Assembly: GCF_030687715.1 (NCBI RefSeq)
Contig: NZ_CP117445.1
Coordinates: forward strand, 3,461,501-3,525,500
DNA: 64,000 nucleotides
Source of the DNA: Pseudomonas sp. FP2196
GTDB taxonomy: Bacteria; Pseudomonadota; Gammaproteobacteria; Pseudomonadales; Pseudomonadaceae
Direction: 5' to 3'
The notes under the pieces are model-generated. The model searched no databases and was not told the origin of the DNA. It worked only from the letters and a program-made list of their open reading frames with translations. Both the position numbers and the translations under genes were made by a program. Position 1 is the first letter of the stretch; each line of letters starts with the position of its first letter. Shown one piece after another: positions 18,534 through 27,345 of the stretch.

Positions 18534-19421
18534 TTAACCGATGCGCAAAGCGCGCAGATCCAGATGCCCGTCCTTGAGTGGCGGACACCAGTAGTAACCG
18601 CCGGTAATCGGACGGCTGATTCGATAGAGACCATCGGTGATGCCATCTTCCAGACCGCTCATGCGCCGCAGTTGCGCTTCGAACGCATCCAGCGAGAAGC
18701 CGAAGGCGAGGAACATCAAGCCCGCGCGATCGCCTTCGATCCACGGCATTGAGCGGCGCACGACGAACGCCTCAGGCGCGAAACTTTCCTGCGCGGTGCG
18801 TTTGACGTGGGCGGAAACCGGCGCGTCGTCAATCTCTTCGTTGTCGCTGAGGCGACGGCCCATGATGTTGTCCTTGTCTTCGGCGGACAACTGATGGAAA
18901 CCCTTGAGGTCGTGCTGCCACTGCTGGATCGCGGCGAAGCTGCCACCGACCAGGCCATCGGCGCCTTCGCCCAGCAATGCCGCTGCAATGGCGGCATCAT
19001 CGTGGGGGTTTTCGGTGCCATCTTCGTAGCCGGTCAGGTCGTGGCCGTCCTTGTGGCGGAAGGCTTCCTGCGCTTCTACCAGGCGCAGGGCCGGTGCCAA
19101 TGCGGCTTCGAAAGCATTGCAGCGGTTGAGCAGTTCGCCACGGTCGACGCCGTGCAGCCAGACCCACAGGGCGTGCTGGGTCGACGGGTTTTCCACACCG
19201 ACGCCGGTCATGGCCGGGAAGCTGCGCAGCCCGTCGATTTGCACGTTGAGCGCTTTGGCCAGGGATTCACCGAATCCGACCACCGCCGACTTGCCGTCCA
19301 CCAGGTTCATCAGGTTATCGATCGCCTGCGGCAGTGCTTCAACCGACTCGAGGGCGAAAAACAGATGACGAGCTTGCGCAGGAACAGGGGTGGCGAGAAT
19401 GCCCGGCTGGTAGTAACTCAT
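18534..19421 (-). CDS. DyP-type haem peroxidase
   Basis: 295 aa with no signal peptide. It has the family GxxDG motif (GYEDGTENP, distal Asp) near residue 135, a conserved proximal-side His/Arg region (DDAPVSAHVKRT), and the C-terminal RRSMPW and GLMFLAFGFSLDAFE blocks. DyP peroxidases bind haem and oxidise dyes and phenols with H2O2. Class A/B members may be loaded into encapsulins, but no encapsulin gene is near and no encapsulation tail is evident. The start at 19421 has GGAG about 7 nt upstream. Confidence 0.93.
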   Translation of the reverse strand: MSYYQPGILATPVPAQARHLFFALESVEALPQAIDNLMNLVDGKSAVVGFGESLAKALNVQIDGLRSFPAMTGVGVENPSTQHALWVWLHGVDRGELLNRCNAFEAALAPALRLVEAQEAFRHKDGHDLTGYEDGTENPHDDAAIAAALLGEGADGLVGGSFAAIQQWQHDLKGFHQLSAEDKDNIMGRRLSDNEEIDDAPVSAHVKRTAQESFAPEAFVVRRSMPWIEGDRAGLMFLAFGFSLDAFEAQLRRMSGLEDGITDGLYRISRPITGGYYWCPPLKDGHLDLRALRIG

Positions 19422-19492
19422 GTGAACTCCTTGGGAAAGTGCGCGGGAGTTTACCTGTGGCCGGAAGGTTTGTGGGGTTGAAAATCTGGAGC

Positions 19493-19524
19493 AGGATCAA
19501 AAGATCGCAGCCTCCGGCAGCTCC
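19493..19524 (+). repeat. REP interrupted on its right side by the IS110-type element
   Basis: GATCAAAAGATCGCAGCCTC-type REP core that matches the consensus up to CAGCTCCT, then diverges where the consensus would read ACAGG. The break suggests the left end of the insertion sequence. Confidence 0.65.
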
Positions 19525-19529
19525 TTGTA

Positions 19530-19750
19530 TCTCGACTATCGCTCCGTCAGGAGCGATAGTTCTCGACTGATCATCGAGGGAGGGACTTGGAAGCCGTGCA
19601 GCTCCTTAGGCTTTTTGCCTGTGATGTAGATCGTGCTCCAGCCCTCCACACTCACTCGTATAGTTCGAACGGTATCTTGGGCCCGTCTCTGGCGAGAGCC
19701 CGCATTCGCAAGGTTGGACAGAGTGCAGTGATGATCGAAAACTGATTAAT
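19530..19750 (+). ncRNA. Candidate bridge RNA (seekRNA) region of the IS110-type element
   Basis: In the IS110 group the 5' non-coding end encodes a bridge RNA that guides insertion. Here this region starts with a perfect 11-bp hairpin (arms 19535-19545 and 19550-19560, loop GTCA), close to the estimated left end, and continues for about 200 nt without an ORF. The target- and donor-pairing loops were not resolved by eye. The RNA is inferred from family knowledge plus position and hairpin. Confidence 0.45.
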
Positions 19751-19762
19751 GGAGAAACGGTC

Positions 19763-20734
19763 ATGTCCAATTTCGTCGGCGTCGATGTCGCTAAAAATAC
19801 CTTTGATATCGCCACTCACCTGCCAAACGGCAAGCACAAAACCAAGGCCAAACTGGCTAACGACTCAAAAGGTTTCAAAGAGTTTGACGCCTGGTTGAAC
19901 AAGCAGGTCGAGCCTACAGCCCTGATCGTGATGGAAGCCACCAGCGTTTATCACCTGGAACTTGCCGAGTTCGTCTACAACAAGGGTTACCGGGTCTGCG
20001 TCGTCAATCCGGCGACGACCCACGCTTACGCCGACAGCGAGCTGCGCCGGATCAAAACCGACAAAAGCGACGCCAAATTGATCGCTGACTTTGCTCGGGA
20101 AAAGGCTGAAAAGCTTCAGCTTTGGGCTCCGGAGCCGCTGAAATATCGTCAGCTAAAGGCGATGGTACGTCGCTTGGATGACCTTCAGGAAATGGAGCAA
20201 ATGGAGCTCAATCGCCTGGATGTGTCCGACGAAAAGGTCAAAGACTCGATCAACTCTGTGCTGCGTCACATCGAGAAAGAGATCGTTGAAACTCACAAAG
20301 CAATCAAAAAACACATCGACGATGATCCAGACATGCGCCAAATGCGCGACTTGATCGTGACCATCGACGGTATTGGCCAGAAAACCCTTGAGCGGCTGCT
20401 GGCAGAGTTGGGCGACCTGCGTAAATATGACGACCCTCGCAAACTGGTCGCTGCCGCCGGGTTGAACCCAAAGCTGCAGGACTCGGGAAAGTTCAAAGGC
20501 AGAGCAGTGATTTCGAGGATCGGATCGGCTCGCGTTCGGGCGGGTCTATACATGCCTGGGTTGGTTGCACTGAAGCACAACAAGGCAATCATCGCCATGA
20601 AGGAACGCTTGAAGGCCAACGGCAAGGCCCCCAAGCAAATCATCTGTGCAGCGATGCGCAAACTCCTACATTTTGTCTACGCCGTTCTTAAATCGGGCCA
20701 GCCATTTGACCCGAAAATTGCCCTTGCCCGATGA
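19763..20734 (+). CDS. IS110-family transposase
   Basis: 323 aa. The N-terminal DEDD RuvC-like domain is complete: Asp in VGVDVAKNTFD, Glu in VMEATSVYHLE, and the Asp pair in IKTDKSDAKLIADFA. A coiled-coil region is followed by Transposase_20 with a helix-hairpin-helix (IDGIGQKTLERLLAEL) and the conserved serine region (RIGSARVRAGLYM). GGAG lies 8-9 nt before the ATG. The frame is undisrupted, so the enzyme is probably active. A 7-bp hairpin after the stop (20723-20742) may end the transcript. Confidence 0.96.
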   Translation: MSNFVGVDVAKNTFDIATHLPNGKHKTKAKLANDSKGFKEFDAWLNKQVEPTALIVMEATSVYHLELAEFVYNKGYRVCVVNPATTHAYADSELRRIKTDKSDAKLIADFAREKAEKLQLWAPEPLKYRQLKAMVRRLDDLQEMEQMELNRLDVSDEKVKDSINSVLRHIEKEIVETHKAIKKHIDDDPDMRQMRDLIVTIDGIGQKTLERLLAELGDLRKYDDPRKLVAAAGLNPKLQDSGKFKGRAVISRIGSARVRAGLYMPGLVALKHNKAIIAMKERLKANGKAPKQIICAAMRKLLHFVYAVLKSGQPFDPKIALAR

Positions 20735-20765
20735 GGGGCAAGACGGTATCTACAGTTTGAAATGC

Positions 20766-20808
20766 GATCCCCTGTAGGCGCTGCCGGAGGCTGCGATCTT
20801 TTGATCTT
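20766..20808. repeat. REP flanking the right side of the insertion sequence
   Basis: CCTGTAGGCGCTGCCGGAGG followed by CTGCGATCTTTTGATC, the REP core in opposite orientation to the copy at 19493-19524. It also sits directly after the stop of the minus-strand AraC-type gene. Confidence 0.75.
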
Positions 20809-21849
20809 TCAAATCGTTGCGGCGCTCTCGACGCGCCACGCGCTCGGGCTCATCCCCGTCCAACGCTTGAACGCCCGCCGAAAACTGCGCACATCGCTGT
20901 AGCCCACCTCTTCGGTAATGCGCTCGATCGGCATCTCGGGATTGGCCAGCAGACTCATCGTCCGCGCCTGCCGCACTTGTTCCAGCAACGCCTCGAAGGT
21001 CAGCGAATGCTCGGTCAGGCGCCGGCGCAGGGTGCGGCTGCTCATGTTCAGGTCGCCGGCAATCTTTTCGATATGGCTGCCCCGGCTCAGATCCCGGGCG
21101 ATCGCCCGCTCCACCGCTTGAATCAGGTCAAGCTTCTGGTGCACCTGCGCCGCTTCCAGCTCCAGCAAGGCCACCGCCTGACGCAACGCCAGCGAATGAT
21201 GATTGGGCAGGTTCACGTCCAGCCACCGCACATCAATCAGCATGCGATTGTGCAGGCAACCGAAGCGCACGTCCGGCCCGAGCAAGCGCTGGTATTCGCT
21301 CAAATAGTCCGGTGCGGCGTGCACGAACTCCACGGCAATCGGCTTGAAATCGGCGCCAGCCAACGCCCGCCCGTACACCAGCAGACTGGCGAAAAACTCC
21401 TCGACCGCGAACACCTGTACATCGGCGAACGGCAAGCGGCATTCGGCGTCCAGATGCACGTGCTCGCCGACCACATCGACGCTGGAAACCACAATCCCGC
21501 CGGAGGTGTGCTGATGGCGAATCCCTAAGGCAAAGGCATCGCGCAGGGTCTTGCACAGCGACAGCACATGGCCGAGCAAGCCCAGGGTGCCGAGTACATT
21601 CTGTGCCCCGACCCACAAACCCAGGCCCTGATTGGGCAGCCCCTTGAGCGCACGCTGAATCATCGCCACGGCCTGCCGATAGGAAATCCGCTGCGTGGGG
21701 TCCTGCAAATCTTCGAGGGTGAAACCCAGGCCACGGCAAAGACTCTCGGGCTCGACGCCCTTGCTCTGCGCAACTTCGGCGAGGGTTTGCAGAAGAAACG
21801 GCGAGACCAGCGCCAGTTCAAAGGTCGGGTCTTGGACTTTTACGTTCAT
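20809..21849 (-). CDS. AraC-family transcriptional regulator (OruR/ArgR-like)
   Basis: 346 aa. The N-terminal ligand domain is of the Arabinose_bd type found in OruR-like regulators (about 15-200; QAVAMIQRALKGLPNQGLGLWVG). The C-terminal AraC DNA-binding domain has two helix-turn-helices (IEKIAGDLNMSSRTLRRRL and ITEEVGYSDVRSFRRAFKRWTG). It is divergent from the SphA-like outer-membrane gene at 22061, with a 211-bp shared upstream region, so it may control that gene. The ligand is unknown. Confidence 0.92.
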   Translation of the reverse strand: MNVKVQDPTFELALVSPFLLQTLAEVAQSKGVEPESLCRGLGFTLEDLQDPTQRISYRQAVAMIQRALKGLPNQGLGLWVGAQNVLGTLGLLGHVLSLCKTLRDAFALGIRHQHTSGGIVVSSVDVVGEHVHLDAECRLPFADVQVFAVEEFFASLLVYGRALAGADFKPIAVEFVHAAPDYLSEYQRLLGPDVRFGCLHNRMLIDVRWLDVNLPNHHSLALRQAVALLELEAAQVHQKLDLIQAVERAIARDLSRGSHIEKIAGDLNMSSRTLRRRLTEHSLTFEALLEQVRQARTMSLLANPEMPIERITEEVGYSDVRSFRRAFKRWTGMSPSAWRVESAATI

Positions 21850-22060
21850 GGGGGCTAGACATTCCGGAGCACGCTTGATTGTTATTTTTGTTACCGGTTA
21901 TGTCGAAGGAAGTTAGCACAGGGTTTGCCGACTGTCCGCAGAAGCCCCCCTCAGTGTCCGCCAATACCCTGCCCCGCCGGGCGCCAAGCGCTTATTTCTA
22001 GAGTGCCGGGCGTTCTGCGTGCCGGCGTTGCGCCCCACCACAATAATAATGAGGACGGAT

Positions 22061-23008
22061 ATGCACCCGAACCGCGCGACATTGCCCTTGCGCCTGGCCC
22101 TGACTTTGCTTGGCTGCGCCGCGACCCTGCCGGCCCTGGCCACCGAAGCCGGTGTCGACAACATCGGCACCGGCACCGACGGCTTTTTCATGCTGCCGAT
22201 GGAGGTCGACAGCCTTCCTGAGAACATGGTCGCGTTCAACCTCTACTACAACCATTACAAGGCGCGAAAGCTCAACATCAGCTCGCTCGGTGGCAAGGTG
22301 CCAAATGTCGAGATCGAGTCCACGGCGGTGATCCCGCGCATCGACTATTTGAGTCCGGTGCGCGTATTCGGTGGTCGCCTGGCCGGCTACATCGCCCAAC
22401 CGTGGCTCAAGCAGGAAGTCTCGGTATTCGGCTTGAGCGACACCCGCGAAGGCATGGGCGACACCACCATCGCACCGATCATTTTGTGGGACCTGGGCAA
22501 GGACCTGACCCTTGGCGCCGCGCTGGAAATCACCGTGCCCACCGGTGAATACAGCGTCGATCGGCTGGCCAATACCAGCAACAACTTCTACACCTACAAA
22601 CCGCTGTTCTCCTTCACCTGGCTGCCGACGGACAGAACCGAAGTCTCGATGAAGACCACCTACAGCTTCAACGAGAAGAACAAGGACACCGATTACAAAT
22701 CCGGGCAGATCTTCCACTTCGATTATTCGGCGAGCTACAAGCTCACCGACGACCTGATGCTCGGGATCAATGGCTACTACCTCAAGCAAACCACCGACGA
22801 CAAACAGTTCGGCCACACCGTGCAGTTTGCCGGCGAAGACGTGAACGATGGCGTTCGCGGCCAGGTCTTCGCGATCGGCCCGGCACTGCACTTCACCTTT
22901 CTCAAGTACGCCAGCGCGGAGATTCGCTGGGCCAAGGAATTTGACGTGGAGAACCGACCGGAAGGTGAAATGCTCTGGGCGAAAGTCAGTATTCCGTACG
23001 CCTTTTGA
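22061..23008 (+). CDS. SphA-like outer-membrane protein (phenol meta-pathway MetA family, COG4313)
   Basis: 315 aa from the ATG at 22061, preceded by GAGGAC 4-9 nt upstream. Signal peptide of about 27 residues (LALTLLGCAATLPALA). The mature part is rich in alternating beta-strands and aromatic residues and ends in IPYAF with a terminal Phe, as expected of an outer-membrane beta-barrel. The family is associated with uptake of phenolic or other hydrophobic compounds; the substrate here is not known. The divergent AraC-type gene is its likely regulator. Confidence 0.85.
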   Translation: MHPNRATLPLRLALTLLGCAATLPALATEAGVDNIGTGTDGFFMLPMEVDSLPENMVAFNLYYNHYKARKLNISSLGGKVPNVEIESTAVIPRIDYLSPVRVFGGRLAGYIAQPWLKQEVSVFGLSDTREGMGDTTIAPIILWDLGKDLTLGAALEITVPTGEYSVDRLANTSNNFYTYKPLFSFTWLPTDRTEVSMKTTYSFNEKNKDTDYKSGQIFHFDYSASYKLTDDLMLGINGYYLKQTTDDKQFGHTVQFAGEDVNDGVRGQVFAIGPALHFTFLKYASAEIRWAKEFDVENRPEGEMLWAKVSIPYAF

Positions 23009-23106
23009 CCCTGCCAGATTGCGCTCAGAAGCGCACAGTGCTCAGACGGGCGCCCAATAAACAGACTCAACCCGCACATGACCGTCCGTCTGAAAACCAC
23101 TTACCC

Positions 23107-23122
23107 CTGTCAGATCTGACAG
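23107..23122. promoter_or_regulatory. Perfect palindrome upstream of first large repeat protein
   Basis: CTGTCAGATCTGACAG, a 16-bp perfect palindrome ending 68 bp before the start codon at 23191. The same core is found at nearly the same distance before the second large gene at 27346. It has no loop and no T-run, so a protein operator is more likely than a terminator. Confidence 0.65.
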
Positions 23123-23190
23123 TAGTCGATGAACAATGATTGGGACTAAAAGGGAATCACCCGTTTTTTCCCTTTCAGGCGGTATTGCTC

Positions 23191-26100
23191 ATGACTTCTT
23201 TCAGACTTTTTCGGCTTCCCCCGCGCAGAGATTTATCCGTCACACCGTTGCAAATCTATCCGGTGTACATCGCTGACATGACTCAGCCCGTTGTGGATGG
23301 CGACGGCGGTATCAACCTGGCAACGTTCGAAAATTCCGAGGCTGGCATATTCAGTATTATCGACCCTTACAACGGGATGGGGACTGGAGACACAATCGAG
23401 ATTTTCTGGAACAACAACGTCATCCGCGAACTGAATATCAAGCCCGAAGATGTCGATGAAAGATTGTTCTTCTTTCTCCCGACCACGGAAATCGCCCCCG
23501 GTTACTCCGAATGTTATTGCCAGGTGACCCGTTCAGGCGAAACGCTGCCGGATAATCCTTCCTCCGTATTGACGCTGTTGGTCAAATTGAATTTGCCCGC
23601 CGGCGAGGATGAGCAACAGCATCTTCCCTGGCATTCACACCTCGACCTGGTCGGGTTGCCGCAGGATGTCATCGACAATGGTGTCAGCAAAGAGTGGTCG
23701 AGCAAGGGCGTGCCCATGACCATCAAGCGCTATCGAGAGATGACCGTGCGCGATGTCATCTGGGTGCGCTGGGGCAGTGTTCTTCTGGCCCCGCACGTAG
23801 TAACCGAAGCAGAGGCCGACGGCACTCAAGAAATTGTCATCACCGCGTTGCCCGGCGACATCCTGACCGCTGGCGATAGCAGCTCGTTGCCGATCAAGTA
23901 CGAAGTCCATGACGAGGTCTGGAACTGGTGCGAGAAATGGTCGAAGGAGACTTCGGTTCAGGTAGATGCCGGTGCTGCTCGCCTGGATCCGGCCTTTTTC
24001 GAAGATGCCGATGATGGCGAACTCCATCTCGATCAACTCGACCATCAAGCGACCAACCTGCTGATCCGGCTCGAAAGCAATAAAGAGTTCGCCACGGACG
24101 ACACTATTGTGATCAATGTCGCTGGTGTCGGGGGGACCGGAACAGCGCCTCGAACGCTGACCAAGGAAGTCACCGTCGGCAATCTGCCCTACATTCTCGA
24201 CTTCCCGATCCCTTTTGCATTCGTCAGTCTCTTCGCCAACGGGACGCTCGATGGCTCCTACGTTTTGCGCAAGAAAGACGGTAGCCCTCCACTCTATTCC
24301 AAGCGCACCTTCGTCAAAGTGATCGGTAACCCGGCGCTGTTGCCGGCGCCGATCATTGAAGAGGTAATCGGTGCCATTTTGCCCGCCGACAGCAAAACAG
24401 CGACCGTCAGAATTGCTTACCCGAGCCTTAAAGTCGGCGACACGATCAACATGATCTGGGAAGGCACGAAATCAGACGGCAACGCCTATGAGTATGAGGA
24501 ACCGTATGACGTCAGCAATAACGATGAGCAGGCAGGCTTTACATACATTCATGTGATGAACGAGCACATTCTCCCGTTGAACAACGGCAGTCTCAAACTC
24601 TATTACCGGGTGTACAACGACGATCCTGCCGAATATGGACTCAGCGAATCTGACTTTCTGCGGGTCGAGGTACGCGCGTTGCCCGCCACTCTGCCTGCCC
24701 CCGATGTAGAAGAGGCCCGGGATGGTGTGATCGACCCGACGAAGGTTTATACCCAGGCCCATGTGCTGGTCAAACCGGTCAATTGGATGAAGGGTGACAC
24801 GCTGACGTATCACTGGATTGGCTACACCATTGATGGTTCAACCAAAGGCAGCGTACCCATCACTCAGTTGTCGATCGACAAAACCGCGCGTTTTCGGGTG
24901 GATGCACAATACGTAACGACCAACATCGGCTTTCCGGTCACAGTGATTTACACCCTGCTGCACGCCGCCACCGGGAAATACAGTTATTCCGCACCCTTGC
25001 GGGTAATCGTCGGGGTACCGCTGGGTCGACTGCTTCCGCCTGAGGTCATCCAGGCATTCGGTGACGTCCTCGATCCGATGGATGCGATCAACGGTGTCGA
25101 TATCGAATGCAGCTACGACACCATGGATGAAAAGCTGGATCTGTTACGTCTGTTATGGACAGGTACGCCCGGCCCCGGAACATCGGAGGACCTCGAAAAA
25201 CCCGCCGAAGCCACCGGCACTGTCACCTTCCACCTCCCCGCCTCTGTGGTGGGTGCCAACATCCTGAGCACTGTATCGGTCAAATACGCTGTACAGCGCC
25301 ATAAGTTATGGACGCAATCAGAGGAATTGCCGCTGAACATCCTGGGTTTCCAGGACCCGGAAAAAGACTTGCCTACGCCCGAAGTTCCGCTAGCCGTCAA
25401 TGCCGTTCTGGATCTGATGGAGTTCAGCGGCGACGCAAGTATTCTGGTCAAACCGTGGCCCTTCATTGCCGAAGGGCAAGTCGTGGATCTCAATGTTGTA
25501 GGTCGTGCCAGTACCGGCGTCCACATCATCGAAGTGCTCAAAACACATAAAATCAGCAAGCAACAAGCCGTCACCGGGCTTGATGAACCGTTGCTTAGGT
25601 CCGATTTGCTGAAGTTGCTCCACAGCTCTCCAGCCACCGTGACTTGCTCGGTGATATTCAATGGCAGTGAGGATGCAGCAGTCGAATTTCCGAACCTGCC
25701 TTTGACGATACGCACACGCTATGACTATGTAACGCCGATCATTACCAGTGTGAAAGATCCGCAGGAAAAGGAAATTCCAGAAGCCTCCGTGACCTACGAC
25801 AAGCGCGTGAAAATTCAGGGTACCGCCACTCGGGACGAAACAGTCCGCGTCATGATCAACAACGTCCCACAAGACATAGTCGATGTCATCGCTCCCGGGA
25901 CCTGGGAGTTTATGACCGGGAATTTGCTCGAGGGCATGCAGAGCATAACGGTCGAGGCTTTGTATGATGCCGACCCGACAATCAGTGAGCCAAGGACGTT
26001 CACCATCGGTATCGCCACCCAGCCCAGTATCACCGCGGTCAATGATTCACTGGGGCCTGTAGCCAATAACGGAACAACCTACGATACCGAAATTGCAGTG

Positions 26101-27129
26101 GCAGTCTTAGCGGATCCCAATCAATCTGTGCAGCTTTACAATGGCACCAATGCTATTGGCTTGCCCATTTCCCTCGACGGTGATGGCGCCGGCGCAACCA
26201 CACTGACTGATCTGACGCGTACAACATATTCCCTCAAAGCCAGAGCAATCTATGGTGATCAATTGGAGTCACCGGCACATAACTTTACTATCAAGGCGCA
26301 CAACGAAATATCGCTGACCTCAATCAGGGACTCAGAAGGTGAACTGGTCGAGGGAGGAAGAACCTATGACAGCTCGGTCACTCTGACGGGCGGGTTTACA
26401 CCCTTATATGACGTCCAGGTTTACGATAACGGCGGCGGGAAACAGATCGTGTCTACCGGCCAAAACGGCGTCTGGACCACCAGTCTTGCGATTGATACTG
26501 GTGAACATGCTGTGTACGTCAAAGCGCTGTCAACGAACCAACAATCCAATACCCGAAACTTCAGAAGAGATCCCGTTCCACCGTTGTACATTGACACATC
26601 CACCGCTTATCTCAGTGGATACATGGTCAGACATACCAACAGACCCGTGACCAATCCTCCCGCTGGAGCCTTTTTAACTCGAGGCGCCAGCGGTGGCATA
26701 CCGCCCTATCGCTATAGCACTGACAAAACAGCGTATCTCCAGGTCGACGTTTCAACAGGGAGAGTTATTGGCGTCCGCAATGGCGGTGCTCGCGTGATCG
26801 TTACAGATAGCCGCGGATCTACGGCGTCGTATTCTGTTTCTGTTCAAAACGTCTGGTATATCGCCAATTACGGGGGCGGTCGCCATAACCTGGCAACCAT
26901 GTCAGCCACTGTGAACAACGCTGGCGGCAAATTTCCAGCCATTCGCGATTACAACAGTTTGCGCTCAGTGTACGGAGGGGATCCGGGTGGATATTCCTAT
27001 GACTTCTACTGGGTAGACGATAGACACCAATGGGGATCCCACTGGTTGCTACGCCCGGGAGACGGGGTAGTTTATGGGTCAAATGACAACGGCAAGGTGG
27101 GGTGTATAGGCGTTCTGCTACGGACCTGA
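23191..27129 (+). CDS. Large Ig-like-domain protein of unknown function
   Basis: 1312 aa from ATG 23191; an earlier in-frame ATG at 23140 lacks a clear ribosome-binding site. No signal peptide is visible. The N-terminal 900 residues form beta-rich modules of about 110-130 aa with recurring phrases such as LPAPxVxEAxDGVLDP and ADxITYxWxG. The section near 870-1130 resembles bacterial Ig-like/adhesin repeats (SVKDPQEKEI, AVNDSLGPV, SIRDSEGEL, each followed by TYDxxVxLxG). A Big_2-like module (GGIPPYRYSTD, VIVTDSRGS) is followed by a C-terminal domain rich in Gly, Tyr and Trp. It resembles the next gene and is probably a paralog in part. Function unknown. Confidence 0.85.
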   Translation: MTSFRLFRLPPRRDLSVTPLQIYPVYIADMTQPVVDGDGGINLATFENSEAGIFSIIDPYNGMGTGDTIEIFWNNNVIRELNIKPEDVDERLFFFLPTTEIAPGYSECYCQVTRSGETLPDNPSSVLTLLVKLNLPAGEDEQQHLPWHSHLDLVGLPQDVIDNGVSKEWSSKGVPMTIKRYREMTVRDVIWVRWGSVLLAPHVVTEAEADGTQEIVITALPGDILTAGDSSSLPIKYEVHDEVWNWCEKWSKETSVQVDAGAARLDPAFFEDADDGELHLDQLDHQATNLLIRLESNKEFATDDTIVINVAGVGGTGTAPRTLTKEVTVGNLPYILDFPIPFAFVSLFANGTLDGSYVLRKKDGSPPLYSKRTFVKVIGNPALLPAPIIEEVIGAILPADSKTATVRIAYPSLKVGDTINMIWEGTKSDGNAYEYEEPYDVSNNDEQAGFTYIHVMNEHILPLNNGSLKLYYRVYNDDPAEYGLSESDFLRVEVRALPATLPAPDVEEARDGVIDPTKVYTQAHVLVKPVNWMKGDTLTYHWIGYTIDGSTKGSVPITQLSIDKTARFRVDAQYVTTNIGFPVTVIYTLLHAATGKYSYSAPLRVIVGVPLGRLLPPEVIQAFGDVLDPMDAINGVDIECSYDTMDEKLDLLRLLWTGTPGPGTSEDLEKPAEATGTVTFHLPASVVGANILSTVSVKYAVQRHKLWTQSEELPLNILGFQDPEKDLPTPEVPLAVNAVLDLMEFSGDASILVKPWPFIAEGQVVDLNVVGRASTGVHIIEVLKTHKISKQQAVTGLDEPLLRSDLLKLLHSSPATVTCSVIFNGSEDAAVEFPNLPLTIRTRYDYVTPIITSVKDPQEKEIPEASVTYDKRVKIQGTATRDETVRVMINNVPQDIVDVIAPGTWEFMTGNLLEGMQSITVEALYDADPTISEPRTFTIGIATQPSITAVNDSLGPVANNGTTYDTEIAVAVLADPNQSVQLYNGTNAIGLPISLDGDGAGATTLTDLTRTTYSLKARAIYGDQLESPAHNFTIKAHNEISLTSIRDSEGELVEGGRTYDSSVTLTGGFTPLYDVQVYDNGGGKQIVSTGQNGVWTTSLAIDTGEHAVYVKALSTNQQSNTRNFRRDPVPPLYIDTSTAYLSGYMVRHTNRPVTNPPAGAFLTRGASGGIPPYRYSTDKTAYLQVDVSTGRVIGVRNGGARVIVTDSRGSTASYSVSVQNVWYIANYGGGRHNLATMSATVNNAGGKFPAIRDYNSLRSVYGGDPGGYSYDFYWVDDRHQWGSHWLLRPGDGVVYGSNDNGKVGCIGVLLRT

Positions 27130-27152
27130 TGAAAGCCAATCGCTGAAATGCA

Positions 27153-27190
27153 CAACGGACAAATGAGCATTCATTTGTCCGTTGCTTTCT
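27153..27190 (+). terminator. Rho-independent terminator after the first large protein
   Basis: A perfect 14-bp stem (27153-27166 with 27171-27184, loop GCAT) followed by CTTTCT, 24 bp after the stop at 27129. Confidence 0.8.
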
Positions 27191-27260
27191 AAAGGGCGAA
27201 GTCAATGAAATGTAACGTTTAGGCGCCCTCTCCCATTACCGCTCGTCGCAAAACAGTTTT

Positions 27261-27282
27261 CACCTGTCAGATCTGACAGGTG
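27261..27282. promoter_or_regulatory. 22-bp perfect palindrome upstream of second large repeat protein
   Basis: The shared core CTGTCAGATCTGACAG (27264-27279) extended by CAC/GTG flanks to a 22-bp perfect palindrome, ending 63 bp before the start codon at 27346. It is the second copy of the motif at 23107. Confidence 0.65.
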
Positions 27283-27345
27283 CGCATTTCCCGATTTTAT
27301 CCCCTAATCACTCCGTTGCCCCCACCTTCGGCAGGAGTGCCCACC

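Larger units (their letters stand above)
19525..20765 (+). mobile_element. IS110-family insertion sequence within a REP cluster
   Basis: Boundaries are estimated from where the flanking REP sequences stop, so they are accurate only to about 10 bp. The element is about 1.24 kb, with one transposase gene and a 240-bp 5' non-coding segment. No terminal inverted repeats were found, as expected for IS110. Several Pseudomonas IS110-family elements are known to target REP sequences. The element appears intact. Confidence 0.75.

Noticed and set aside
21913..22891. 297-codon and shorter minus-strand frames over the SphA-like gene
   Set aside because: Shadow frames; the plus-strand gene has a signal peptide and beta-barrel pattern.
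23107..23160. Sigma-70 promoter with the palindrome's CTGACA as -35
   Set aside because: No acceptable -10 at 16-18 bp in the first copy, so I report only the palindrome.
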